From NCBI GenBank assembly GCA_020205615.1, contig CM035170.1, positions 114,676,253 through 114,740,252 of the forward strand: a DNA stretch of 64,000 nucleotides, in the 5' to 3' direction. The position numbers and the translations under genes are program-made. The stretch is from Panax quinquefolius (Eukaryota; Streptophyta; Magnoliopsida; Apiales; Araliaceae). A model generated the notes under the pieces. That model ran no database searches, had not been told where the DNA came from, and was given only the letters and a program-made list of their open reading frames with translations. Below, in pieces: positions 26,284-39,000 of this stretch. Numbering within the stretch: the first letter of the stretch is position 1; every line of letters starts with the position of its first letter.

Positions 26284-29200
26284 TTTGGAATGGAGGAGCA
26301 TTTGCTTTTCCTCCTCCAGTTCTTTGGTATTAGAGAGAAATATGTGAGACAGTGATTCTTGTTTTCAAATTTATTTTTTTCTCATTTTCATAACTCTTTG
26401 CATTATGATCTGAAAAATAATAACGTTACATAAAAAAATTTGTGGGGTGCCTAGTCTGTTTCCTTCTTGAAGAGCCACGCTTCTGGAAATTATTAAAATT
26501 TTATGGAGTTTATTTTGCGCTATGCTCCTATAGTATTATAATTCACTACTCAGCTTTGACTTGAATATTGCCTATTTGCTTCCATAGCTCTATGGTTACT
26601 ATTTGATGATGTTAGTCCATCTGATTCATTGTATATGTTTCAGGTCGGAGAATTTAGTGAAATAATTGAAGAAACCACAAGCAGCCAACAGGCAAAGCCA
26701 CAAAACCTAGTTGTTGAGATACCCAAGATAACTTTTGAGAGCTCTACAGAGGAATCTGTGAGAATAAACATGCCCCCAACAAGAAGTCCAACTCCCAAAA
26801 GATTGATTTTTTCTCCTCTACGTAGCCCTAGTTATGCCAAATTTAATGGCTCCTCCAGTCCCTCATCTTCTGTAGGCAAATCATCCCTGAAAAGCCTCGT
26901 TCCTAAACTAAGCTTCAAATTAAGAAACACAAATTCAGAGATCAGGGAGGCTGCTATCCTAGCTCTAGGAGGTTCACCATCACCACAGGAGAAGTCTTTT
27001 ATCCCAAGGACATTTTCTCTTGTTAAGCTATTCACGCTCAAAACGAAGAAAACATCATCGCTACCAGTAACTCCAATTGCGCACTCAAATCCAGAGTCTT
27101 CACATGGAGGGAACACAGTAGATTTGGAAAATTATGTAAGTGTCATCCTCTTACTGAATAGAGACCTAATAAATCGCAGTGTTGTACTAAATTTTTTAGC
27201 AATTGAATGTTCATAATAATACCAACTAAAAAGATTTTCATAATAATACCGACTAAAAAATGTATAGTAACATACAAAACTGATTTTCAAGATTTGCTTC
27301 AAGATGATGGTTTTGTTTTTAGGGATATGTAACTTTGTTACTGTGTAAATTTGGAAAGTCATCAGTCTACAAGTATCACATTATTGGAAATAACTCCTAA
27401 ACTTCTTTTTGAGTGGAGAAACAATATTGGTGTTCCTTGTTGTATTGAGATGAATACAGGAGTTATCCATGAGCGGCGTATGAAGTTTCCCATGACTATC
27501 ATATCAATTCCACCATTGAGAATACCTAAGTTTTCTTACTTTTCCAATACTCAAGTACGGAAAGACTTTCTGCATTGAGATGAGTTAATCTATAGGTGGA
27601 GTTATGAGGGGTAATATGAGTTAATTTTGCTGTACCACTTGTGCAGTACATACATCTATTGACAGGGTTACATTTTTGGAACCTAAAGTTTCTTATTACC
27701 AATAGTCTATTGCTTTTATTTAAGATGTGTCCCTGCATGAGATGCGGCTCCGAAAAAAACCTTCAACAAGTCAATCCTTCATTCCAGTCCCAACTCAAAG
27801 GCAGCTTCCTATGTAAAATTAATATAAAATTAACCTTGTTATTATCAACATGCTCTGTTGCTTAATGTCTTATATTATTGATAATTGGAGTTCTCCCCCT
27901 GAATTTAGTTTGTAAACCTATCATTAATTTCCGGTGAATTACTACTTTACAGAAAGGTGGGACCCACTTTCCTGTTCATCGAACACGTTCAGTTCCTGAG
28001 TTGATTAAAGATGGAAACATAAGACAATTAGATTCTTTAGGTGGTGTTTTTTGTGTAATTCAAACAACTCCACGAGTGGCAGTAGGAATTGCTGCAACGT
28101 CAAATGCTGCTCAGCCATCAGATGATGGTAAGTTTGTTCTTCTAATCATTTTCCATTTGTTTTAGATCATCTTAAATGGTTTTGTTCTCCCTCGAATAAC
28201 TTAATATACCTTCTTTAAAAAAAACATATTTTCTTTAAAAAATTAATTTACAATACCACCTTTGGTTCATGTGACATTGTATACCAAGGAGAGTAGTGTA
28301 AAATAAAATTGACTTATCTTGGACTCATTTCACTGAGAAGAACCAGATACACTATAATGGTGTCTGATATAAGAATGGTAGTAATTGTATATTGCTGATG
28401 ATTTTCTAAAAACAATCGTTATATGATGGATGTAAAAAGAAGTTGTTTTTTTCCCAGTTTTATTTATTTATTTATAATATTAGAAGCTAGCAACTTCGCT
28501 TTTGAGTCAAATTGGAAAGCTTCGATTCTATGAGTGTTGGAATTAACTATGTCTTCATTTTCAGCATCTGGTGTAACTTAGACCCCATATTACTTTGCTT
28601 GCCAAAACCAACCTACACCTTATGTTAGTCTTGTGGTTCAGATGGAAATGATAATGATGTTGAACATATACTGGAAGAAGAAGCGGTATGTAGAATCTGC
28701 TTGACCGAACTAGGGGAGGATGTAGATACCCTTAAGATGGAGTGTAGCTGCAAAGGTGAACTTGCCCTAAGCGCACGAGAATGTGCCATAAAATGGTTTA
28801 GCATCAAAGGTAATAAGACATGTGAGGTTTGCAAACAAGAGGTTCAAAACCTACCTGTCACCCTTTTACGAATTCATCATGCTCGGTCTGATACCGTTCT
28901 AGGGAATGGAGCTCGACATGCTGAAGTTGCTCAATACAGGCAAGTTCCTCATGCAATGCACAGGAAAAAGCACCCCTGCCATATCCTAGCTATAAAATTA
29001 AACCCTTTCTGCCTTATTATTTTTTTTTTGGTGTCTGCTAATTGGACATGTCCTTGATATGATTAGAAAAGCTAAGGAATTTTGTTGAAAAGTTTGGTGT
29101 CCACTAGGTTCTGGGTACCATGCCAATCCATCAGCAAAATTCTGACATTTTGGAGAATATATCTACTGTTTGTTGTTTCATAAAAATTAGAAATTTCCTG

Positions 29201-31036
29201 ATATTTTCGTGATCTTGTTTTCATATCTATTAACACTGTTCTAAAAATCTCCGCCTAGGTCCGTCTAGGCCCCGCCTAGGCGCTAGGCCCCCCCTTGGCG
29301 CCCCGCCTAGGTGCTAGGCCCCCCTTGGCGCCTCTAGGCCCCCAGGCGCCTCACCAAGGCGGCAAAAAAATCCCTTTAAGAAATTAGGCGAATTCTAGCC
29401 GGAGAGATTTTTTTTTATTTTAATAACTATCCAAACCAAATCTTGATATATTTATTTTTCTAATGATTTACAATATTCATAATACATATTGTAATATATC
29501 AAATCACAACAAGAAGTGAACAATATCAAGTCAAAGTGGATAATTTTATTATAGTTGTAATTTTTTGAACTTGTACCAACTTCAAATTATATAAATGATG
29601 ATACATTTGTAATATTTAGTTTAATTCAATTTTATAATTCTTAAATTTATGTTTAGTTTCTTAAGTTTTAATATTGAATTAAATTCTTGAAATTTTAAAT
29701 TTTATTATTTAATAGCAATCTTGTTTATAAATAAAACTAATACGTTAAAAATATGTTTAAACTTTGAACAATTTGCATATTTGTTTTTGAACTTTGACAT
29801 TAGCAATATGTATATGTGTTTGAACTTTAAGAAAAGGCATTTATTATCTTTATTATAGGTTATTTTGCTTTATATTATTATTTTGTTTGGATAAATGTAA
29901 GATAAAATATTAAAATTGGCTTAAAATAAAAAATCTCGCTTAGGCCCCGCCCTGGCCCAACTAGGCCCCCTAGGCTCTAGGCCCCCCTCGTCCGCCCGCC
30001 CGCCTCCCGCCTAGCGCTTTTTAGAACATTGTCTATTAAATTATGACTTCTGGGATAATGTGCCTGAAAATACATGATTTATCAGGTTTTGGCAGGATGT
30101 ACCTGTTCTTGTGATAGTTAGCATGATCGCCTACTTTTGTTTTCTTGAGCAACTTTTGGTAAGCCAAACAATTTGTAGAATACTGCTCTTTTAAGCTTAC
30201 AATGTTCCTGAAAGTACTCTGTAATTGCAGGTTTCAAGATTGGGATCTAATGCAATAGCCATTTCTCTGCCATTTTCCTGCATATTGGGTCTCCTCGCGT
30301 CCATGACATCAACAACTATGGGTATTTGTGTTGATACAGTTGTCCTCGGACACTAATCTATTGAGCATGAATATAGTCATTTATGCTGCATAACTGATTC
30401 CTCTGCAATTTATGCTCAGTAAGGAGACGATATGCCTGGATGTATGCAACCATTCAGTTTGGACTGGTGGTCCTATTTGCTCATGTTTTCTTTTCACTGG
30501 TAAGGAATGCTTTTGCTCAAACTTATTTTATTTTAAAAAAAAAAGGGTGCTTATTATTATTCTGAGACTTCCTCCAGAAGATGATTAATAATAATGTCAC
30601 TATTTGGAGACTGAAAACTTAACCATCAAAAATTTAAGTTAGTCATTGATAGTAAGGACTGAGGAGAAGTAATTACTTATTTTTTTTCTTGAAAAAAGAA
30701 AAGAAAGAAAAAAGCACTAATTATCAATAATGAACCAGTTTGTGCTTTTGGTTGATTAGGTTGAATCAAATGTTAAAATGGGAAAACAAGATTTTGAATA
30801 TCCTGGCCTCCTCCCCCTTCCTCTTCCCCTCTAACTTACCCCGCCCTAGAAATAAAGAAAAGAAAACAAATGAGTGCTAAAAGTGGACTTTCTCCTTGTG
30901 ATGCTAATGTTGATTATTTGTGTGGAGGCTACAGCTTCGCGTGCAGGCAATTTTGTCGGTTCTTCTTGCCGCATTTGCTGGGTTTGGAGGTGCAATGTGT
31001 GGAAATTGTATTCTACTTGAATTTTTGAAATTGTGA
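25951..31036 (+). CDS. RING-CH (RINGv/MARCH-type) membrane E3 ubiquitin ligase (8 exons, ~474 aa)
   Basis: Exons: 25951-26064, 26644-27135, 27953-28127, 28642-28939, 30086-30158, 30231-30321, 30420-30499 and 30935-31036. All junctions keep frame. The N-terminal ~260 residues are Ser/Pro-rich and probably disordered. A RING-CH domain spans Cys277-Cys324 (CRIC, CSCKGE, CEVC), followed by four hydrophobic segments encoded by exons 5-8. This is the layout of plant RINGv ligases anchored in endomembranes. Oddities: the histidine ligand expected at residue 305 is Ala (GCA at 28773-28775). Intron 4 has a GC donor. The frame ends at TGA 31034, but the next in-frame codons (RWLAW, then TAG) resemble the charged tail of relatives, so the stop may be premature or erroneous. 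Convergent with the WD40 gene. Confidence 0.88.
26233..26279. repeat. (AT)n microsatellite in intron 1 of the RING-CH gene
   Basis: A run of more than 20 AT dinucleotides lies inside intron 1 (26065-26643). The short frame running through it is an intron by-product. Confidence 0.9.
27208..27268. repeat. ~28-bp duplication in intron 2 of the RING-CH gene
   Basis: TTCATAATAATACC followed by (A/G)ACTAAAAA occurs twice in tandem with one clear mismatch, just inside intron 2 (27136-27952). Confidence 0.75.
28940..30085 (+). other. GC-AG intron 4 of the RING-CH gene
   Basis: The exon ends CAATACAG and the intron begins GCAAGT; the acceptor is TTATCAG at 30085. Only this junction keeps the frame into exon 5 (TTTTGGCAGGATGT...). 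AG|GCAAGT is the usual context of the rare but functional GC-AG class. The nearest GT alternative shifts the frame. The intron also carries a hAT MITE at 29234-30031. Confidence 0.8.
29234..30031. mobile_element. hAT-type MITE, copy 1 (in RING-CH intron 4)
   Basis: The 798-bp element has terminal inverted repeats CACTGTTCTAAAAA at the left and TTTTTAGAACATTG at the right, each followed inward by GC-rich CGCCTAGGCG-like subterminal repeats. It is flanked by a perfect 8-bp target-site duplication TCTATTAA (29226-29233 and 30032-30039), as expected for hAT transposases. The interior is AT-rich and non-coding. A second copy lies at 62986-63722. Confidence 0.93.
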
Positions 31037-32217
31037 AGATGGCTTGCCTGGTAGAATCAGCAGCGTGATTCACATGAAGCGAGATGAGCAGCAGCCCTCA
31101 GAATCTGTTCATGCCCCCAATCAAATTGTCATCAGCAAGAAACTGGAATCGGAAATTCTTAAACAGTCCATGGAAGTGGACTCCATTGTATAAAGTCTCG
31201 CAGTACATTGAGTTTATTCCCCTATGATGCTGTACACTACACTTCTTGGCCTCTTCATGTCAAATATGTTATGGCCATTATCTGGATATATGCTTGCTGT
31301 CTGATCTTAAAAAGGCCAAGATCATATGGAATTTATCCCGTTAATGAAGAGGAATCATAACAGAAATTACAGTCGGTCTTTTCTTCTCCAGTTATATATA
31401 GTCAAGTTGTACAAGTGAAGGCACTCCCAAGCTTGGATACACCACAAAACTCTTCATTCATAGAAGATCAACAGAGATCATGTGATACAAGGAAGCCTTC
31501 ATATTGTACAGGTGAAATGAATGAAAAATCAATATAATTAGTTTGTGATTATCTATTAGAATCTTGAGCTTGATATAAGATATTAAATGTTGTTTAGTTT
31601 TGGTTTTTAAGTTATTTTAAAAAAAAAATTATTGCGAGGATAAGTTAAGTTATATTAAGCTGGAGACAAAATCATGGGAGGGGGGAAATTGTAGCTTACA
31701 GGCCAAGGCTAAGCAAGTACAGGCACACAAGCCTAACCTGGATCTGGTGGCGTTTGACACAAAAGATGAAAAATATATTTTGATACCATTAATCACATAA
31801 AAAATTTAATTCTATAAATCACGACCACCGACATATCCAACAAAACCTAGAAACAAGAACGAGTGACCTGACAACAAAACCTAAGAAAAAGAGAGGGTAA
31901 AATCTCAATATAAGTAATTATTAACATTGTGTAAAATCCAATTCCAACGGACAAAATTGCTATAGAAAACAAACATCTACAAGTTACAATATTATAAATA
32001 AACAACTTCCATTATTTTTGTCAGTCTTGTTTAATATCCTATCTACAGCGCTTTCATTACTTACAATGTAAGGGCAGACTCTTCCTATTCTAGTGTGCCA
32101 CCAGTGGCTCCATCCCCAAAGCTATACAATGGATGTTGCTAAACCAACGCAAATCAGTAAAAAAAAATGCAACTTCATGAAAAACAGCACGGTTTTGCCT
32201 CATTATAATGACTCGTG
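31037..32217. other. Convergent intergenic region
   Basis: The plus-strand RING-CH gene ends at 31036 and the minus-strand WD40 gene ends at 32218, so this region should hold both 3' UTRs and terminators. Nothing in it resembles a coding exon, and no repeat was recognised. I could not place polyadenylation sites with confidence. Confidence 0.5.
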
Positions 32218-34579
32218 TTATTGCCTGTAAGCAGAATTTCCAACTTTTCCTGTCAATACTGGCTTCTCTATCAAACTTGTACCCAAAAGTGTATCAGACT
32301 TGGTTGACTGGTTTTCTGTAAAACCTGGTCTCATCCAGATCTTTGTGTGCCCTTCTCGGCAGACTGTAAGAACAGATTCCTGCGTAAATAACAACCCAGA
32401 GAGAGGCTCGGTGTGAACACGATGAGCAATTAGAGGGGAAAGCTTCGGGACATCTCGCATGCTTGGAGCGGGTAGCAGAGTACCCACAGGGCAAGTGCTG
32501 TCCCAATGAGATGACTGACTTCAAGTACTAAATGTGGGGGAACCTGCAGGAGGGCGGCGCACTGGCACTACGATCTCATCCATTTCCAGGTCCCACAAAA
32601 GCAATTGTGTATCCTGTATAAAATATGATTTGCAGATGATACAATATGGAGAGATGAAAGCAAGAAAGTTTATACATAAAACAACAGGTTAGCAAGTAAC
32701 AGACATATACATATAAAGTCTAATACAGGCCATCTGTTGGCTGATACTTTCAAAGGTAAAGCCGAAACTACAGAGACCTCTAAATTGGAAACTGGTTCCA
32801 ACAAGCCTAAATTTGGTGGCCAAGTTTATCAGAACTAAAATGTTAATCATCTGTGCAAATAATTTTAGGCAGGAAAAAAACAAATAAACAAAGACGGTAT
32901 AAAACTCTAATTTACTGGCAACAATATGGTGATGTTTCATTTTTCAGTTGGTCTCGGTTTAAAATACAGCTCAAAGATATCCGGACAAGAGGAAGACATT
33001 TCAAAAAAAGGGTAATGATCCCATCAAATCAAAATAGAAAAATAATAATAATAGTAACCTGATTTATATAATCACATCAGATAGTGGACAAAACTGATAT
33101 TAATCTAATCTCGATCCAAAAAATTAATTTCAATAACGTGATTTATATAATCACAACAGATAATAATTGGACAAAACTGATAATAATCTAATTTAGATCC
33201 AACGGAGAACCAAAGCTTTGATTAGATAGACAAGTTTTGAAAGGAAAAAGAAAGTGTTAACAACATGGCTAAGGATGAGAATTAAATGCTATAACATTTT
33301 CAGTCCAATTTGGACTGATATCACTGCTCATAGATCTCTATATTTTTTCGTCAGTTCATTGCTCAAAGTTCTTATTTGTTCACACAAGATGACACCATGT
33401 AATTGCTGGTGGAACGATTCTAATATTTATTATGCCTGTGTTGAATCAACCAAAAATTATGTAAACTCCATTTTCTTAAGGATGATAGGACCAAAGAGGT
33501 CAGACTTGGATAAGTTCCATTTTTTGGGACTTCAGTTATTTCCACTTTTACACTCGCTATGTAAAAAGTGTGTTCTGCTATGTCTTGCTCACTACAAGTT
33601 CTCTTGATTCTAATGCATCCAATCACTGTTTCTGCTTCCAACCCTACCCTATTTGAAATTTTAGTGTTGCATCAACCCAAATTAGTCTTCTGATATACAT
33701 TCCAATTACAAATGTGGATAACGGCAATAATAGTGCACATTTGGCAGGAATAAAACTTTAGGAAAAATGCCATAGTTTTTCCCTGTGCCATCTGTAAAAA
33801 GAACACTTCATAACTGAAACAACTACACCTTCAAATACCTGACCAACAGAACCAAACCGATAGAAAATATTTTCCCCTGTACCGTCTGAATTTGGTGCTG
33901 ACCAATATGAATCAAATGCCACTCCACTGACCTGCCACCTCCAGTAAAAATTGAGTTATGGAGTCATGGTCTCTTAACATGAAATTATAGACTAACACCA
34001 GTAATTGCTTAACACTTACTTACCCACGAGTTGTGTCCCTCACCCCATGCTACAACTTTTCGATCTTCCATACTCCAAACTTGAACTAGATCATCTTCAC
34101 CTCCAGTCAAGATGTATTTCCCATCCATGCTGTAATTTCATGTATTATCAGTCACACTACTTTCTTCAAGAAGAATGATAAATATATAAATAAAATATTA
34201 AAAAAAAAGGAAAATAGGAAAAAAAGCAGTTAGCTAGGAAATGTTAAAGTGGAAAAGATTGAAAAAAACAATAATCACTTTGAGCTCCCACCTCCAAGTG
34301 CAGCATAATAGAGCACCATAGTAGCTTTTTCCACCACATATAAGTTGCTCATTTTTGTAGTCAAATACTCGTAGATAACCTACAATCAATAATTGATTTC
34401 AGCAAATGACAGTGAGTTATAAGAAGAAAACAAAACAAAACAAAACAAAACACTAGTAAGATACAAATCAGATTGAGGTTCATACCATCCCTTCCAACAG
34501 TTGCAATGTAGGCTCCATCAGTTGAGAAAGCAATGCTGTTCACTGAACCTTGGCAAATATGCCATCTGGCAATTGGATT
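32218..34579 (-). CDS. WD40 protein, WDR20/creC-like family, 3' part (exons C, B, A of unit 1, then D and E)
   Basis: Minus-strand exons in order: C 34486-34579, B 34292-34379, A 34024-34129, D 33839-33931, E 32218-32613 (stop TAA at 32218-32220). All junctions are GT-AG and in frame. The translation matches plant WD40 proteins related to animal WDR20 and fungal CreC, which act with deubiquitinases (family knowledge; not shown for this gene). Recognisable blocks are [20 protein letters not shown] (C), [12 protein letters not shown] (B), [19 protein letters not shown] (A), [16 protein letters not shown] (D) and [20 protein letters not shown] (E). An in-frame TGA at 32521-32523 replaces an expected Gly codon 31 codons into exon E. 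If real, it removes the last ~100 residues. The N-terminal exons are not in the window. Exons C, B and A recur in 25 more upstream units. Confidence 0.85.
32614..33838 (-). other. Intron between WD40 exons D and E
   Basis: This 1.2-kb AT-rich intron has a GT donor beside exon D (33838) and an AG acceptor beside exon E (32614). Reading frames inside it on both strands, up to 117 codons, lack similarity to any protein I recognise and are treated as chance. Confidence 0.75.
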
Positions 34580-34623
34580 CTACATAGAAAATAAAACTAC
34601 TTCAAAATGACTTCACTTGGAAT

Positions 34624-34797
34624 GTAAACATGGAATTTGATGCCTTATTTTGCCGAAATTATGCGTAAACAAAGGAAATATTTGTGTTAATGCTTATAGC
34701 TAATTGTTAAAGGCTTAGACTTCATTAAAGGCACAAGAAAGTAAACATGGAATTTGATTCCTTATTTTGCTGAAATTATGCGTAAACAAAGGAAATA
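34624..34797. repeat. 57-bp direct duplication nested in each array unit
   Basis: In unit 1, GTAAACATGGAATTTGATGC at 34624 and GTAAACATGGAATTTGATTC at 34741 start two ~57-bp near-identical segments (TTATTTTG...CGTAAACAAAGGAAATA). Both lie in the intron upstream of exon C, and the pair is repeated in every unit. The duplication therefore predates the amplification. Confidence 0.85.
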
Positions 34798-35001
34798 GTG
34801 CCTAGTTTTAGGACTTTCTCAAGGCACAAGACACTATGAGGCTTTTCTGTTAGAGTTGGAGACTGAGGTTAAGATAATTGATGGGTTTTGTTAGTATGAG
34901 GTTTAGCATTCAAAAGAGTAAATAGCTGGTCTAATAATTATAATGTTAAGAATGGGAAGAAAAACAAACTAGATGTCATGCATAACATGTCATACATAGT
35001 T

Positions 35002-36041
35002 GTCATGGTCTCTTAACATGAAATTATAGACTAACACCGATAATTGCTTAACACTTACTTACCCACGAGTTGTGTCCCTCACCCCATGCTACAACTTTTC
35101 GATCTTCCATACTCCAAACTTGAACTAGATCATCTTCACCTCCAGTCAAGATGTATTTCCCATCCATGCTGTAATTTCATGTATTATCAGTCACACTACT
35201 TTCTTCAAGAAGAATGATAAATATATAAATAAAATATTAAAAAAAAAGGAAAATAGGAAAAAAAGCAGTTAGCTAGGAAATGTTAAAGTGGAAAAGATTG
35301 AAAAAAACAATAATCACTTTGAGCTCCCACCTCCAAGTCTTGACATAATAGAGCACCATAGTAGCTTTTTCCACCACATATAAGTTGCTCATTTTTGTAG
35401 TCAAATACTCGTAGATAACCTACAATCAATAATTGATTTCAGCAAATGACAGTGAGTTATAAGAAGAAAACAAAACAAAACAAAACAAAACACTAGTAAG
35501 ATACAAATCAGATTGAGGTTCATACCATCCCTTCCAACAGTTGCAATGTAGGCTCCATCAGTTGAGAAAGCAATGCTGTTCACTGAACCTTGGCAAATAT
35601 GCCATCTGGCAATTGGATTCTACATAGAAAATAAAACTACTTCAAAATGACTTCACTTGGAATGTAAACATGGAATTTGATGCCTTATTTTGCCGAAATT
35701 ATGCGTAAACAAAGGAAATATTTGTGTTAATGCTTATAGCTAATTGTTAAAGGCTTAGACTTCATTAAAGGCACAAGAAAGTAAACATGGAATTTGATTC
35801 CTTATTTTGCTGAAATTATGCGTAAACAAAGGAAATAGTGCCTAGTTTTAGGACTTTCTCAAGGCACAAGACACTATGAGGCTTTTCTGTTAGAGTTGGA
35901 GACTGAGGTTAAGATAATTGATGGGTTTTGTTAGTATGAGGTTTAGCATTCAAAAGAGTAAATAGCTGGTCTAATAATTATAATGTTAAGAATGGGAAGA
36001 AAAACAAACTAGATGTCATGCATAACATGTCATACATAGTT
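35002..36041 (-). pseudogene. Array unit 2: WD40 exons A and C intact, exon B frameshifted
   Basis: Exon A (35063-35168) and exon C (about 35526-35619) are identical to unit 1. Exon B has one extra base in GTCTTGACATAAT, against GTGCAGCATAAT in unit 1, which would break the frame. The change sits at a CAG site that varies in many other units. Confidence 0.7.
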
Positions 36042-39000
36042 GTCATGGTCTCTTAACATGAAATTATAGACTAACACCAGTAATTGCTTAACACTTACTT
36101 ACCCACGAGTTGTGTCCCTCACCCCATGCTACAACTTTTAGATCTTCCATACTCCAAACTTGAACTAGATCATCTTCACCTCCGATCAGATGTATTTCCC
36201 ATCCATCTTTGTAATTTCATGTATTATCAATACACTACTTTCTTCAAGAAGAATGATAAATATATAAATAAAATATTAAAAAAAAGGAAAATAGGAAAAA
36301 AAGCAGTTAGCTAGGAAATGTTAAAGTGGAAAAGATTGAAAAAAACAATAATCACTTTGAGCTCCCACCTCCAAGTGCGACATAATAGAGCACCATAGTA
36401 GCTTTTTCCACCACATATAAGTTGCTCATTTTTGTAGTCAAATACTCAGTAGATAACCTACAATCAATAATTGATTTCGAAGAAATGACGGTGAGTTATA
36501 AGAAGAAAACAAAACAAAACAAAACAAAACACTAGTAAGATACAAATCAGTTGAGGTTCATACCATCCCTTCCAACAGATTTGCAATGTAGGCTCCATCG
36601 GTTGAAAGAAAGCAATCTTTGTTCAACGAACCTTAGCAAATATGCCATCCGCAATTGGATTCTACATAGAAAATAAAACTACTTCAAAATGACTTCACTT
36701 GGAATGTAAACATGGAATTTGATGCCTTATTTTGCGAAATTATCGTAAACAAAGGAAATATTTGTGTTAATGCTTATAGCTAATTGTTAAAGGCTTAGAC
36801 TTCATTAAAGGCACAAGAAAGTAAACATGGAATTTGATTCCTTATTTTGCTGAAATTATCGTAAACAAAGGAAATAGTGCCTAGTTTTAGGACTTTCTCA
36901 AGGCACAAGACACTATGAGGCTTTTACATTAGAGTTGGAGACCGAGGTTAAGATAATTGATGGGTTTTGTTAGTATGAGGTTTAGCATTCAAAAGAGTAA
37001 ATAGCTGGTCTAATAATTATAATGTTAAGAATGGGAAGAAAAACAAACTAGATGTCATGCATAACATGTCATACATAGTTGTCATGGTCTCTTAACATGA
37101 AATTATAGACTAACACCGATAATTGCTTAACACTTACTTACCCACGAGTTGTGTCCCTCACCCCATGCTACAACTTTTCGATCTTCCATACTCCAAACTT
37201 GAACTAGATCATCTTCACCTCCGGTCGAAGATGTATTTCCCATCCATCTTTGTAATTTCATGTATTATCGAGTCACACTACTTTCTTGAAGAAGAATGAT
37301 AAATATATAAATAAAATATTAAAAAAAAGGAAAATAGGAAAAAAGCGGGTTAGCTAGGAAATGTTAAAGTGGAAAAGATTGAAAAAAACAATAATCACTT
37401 TGAGCTCCCACCTCCAAGTGCAGACATAATAGAGCACCATAGTAGCTTTTCCACCACATATAAGTTGCTCATTTTGTAGTCAAATACTAGTAGATAACCT
37501 ACAATCAATAATTGATTTCAATGAAAATGAAAGTGAGTTATAAGAAGAAAACAAAACAAAACAAAACAAAACACTAGTAAGATACAAATCAGATTGAGGT
37601 TCATACCATCCCTTCCAATGATTTGCAATGTAGGCTCCATCGGTTGAGAAAGCAATGCATTCACTGAACCTTGGCAAATATGCCATCGGCAATTGGATTC
37701 TACATAGAAAATAAAACTACTTCAAAATGACTTCACTTGGAATGTAAACATGGAATTTGATGCCTTATTTTGCGAAATTATCGTAAACAAAGGAAATATT
37801 TGTGTTAATGCTTATAGCTAATTGTTAAAGGCTTAGACTTCATTAAAGGCACAAGAAAGTAAACATGGAATTTGATTCCTTATTTTGCTGAAATTATCGT
37901 AAACAAAGGAAATAGTGCCTAGTTTTAGGACTTTCTCAAGGCACAAGACACTATGAGGCTTTTCTACATTAGAGTTGGAGGCCGAGGTTAAGATAATTGA
38001 TGGGTTTTGTTAGTATGAGGTTTAGCATTCAAAAGAGTAAATAGCTGGTCTAATAATTATAATGTTAAGAATGGGAAGAAAAACAAACTAGATGTCATGC
38101 ATAACATGTCATACATAGTTGTCATGGTCTCTTAACATGAAATTATAGACTAACACCAATAATTATCAACACTTACTTACCCACGAGTTGTGTCCCTCAC
38201 CCCATGCTACAACTTTTAGATCTTCCATACTCCAAACTTGAACTAGATCATCTTCACCTCCAGTCAGATGTATTTCCCATCCATCTTTGTAATTTCATGT
38301 ATTATCAGTCACACTACTTTCTTCTTGAAGAATGATAAATATATAAATAAAATATTAAAAAAAAAGGAAAATAGGAAAAAAAGCAGTTAGCTAGGAAATG
38401 TTAAAGTGGAAAAGATTGAAAAAAACAATAATCACTTTGAGCTCCCACCTCCAAGTGCAGCATAATAGAGCACCATAGTAGCTTTTTCCACCACATATAA
38501 GTTGCTCATTTTTGTAGTCAAATACTCGTAGATAACCTACAATCAATAATTGATTTCAGCAAATGACAGTGAGTTATAAGAAGAAAACAAAACAAAACAA
38601 AACAAAACACTAGTAAGATCTGAAATCAGATTGAGGTTCATACCATCCCTTCCAATGATTTGCAATGTAGGCTCCATCGGTTGAGAAAGCAATGCATTCA
38701 CTGAACCTTGGCAAATATGCCATCTGGCAATTGGATTCTACATAGAAAATAAAACTACTTCAAAATGACTTCACTTGGAATGTAAACATGGAATTTGATG
38801 CCTTATTTTGCGAAATTATCGTAAAACAAAGGAAATATTTGTGTTAATGCTTATAGCTAATTGTTAAAGGCTTAGACTTCATTAAAGGCACAAGAAAGTA
38901 AACATGGAATTTGATTCCTTATTTTGCTGAAATTATCGTAAACAAAGGAAATAGTGCCTAGTTTTAGGACTTTCTCAAGGCACAAGACACTATGAGGCTT

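Noticed and set aside
33254..33607. 117-codon plus-strand frame
   Set aside because: It lies in the WD40 intron between exons D and E, shows no recognisable domain, and overlaps an equally plausible minus-strand frame.
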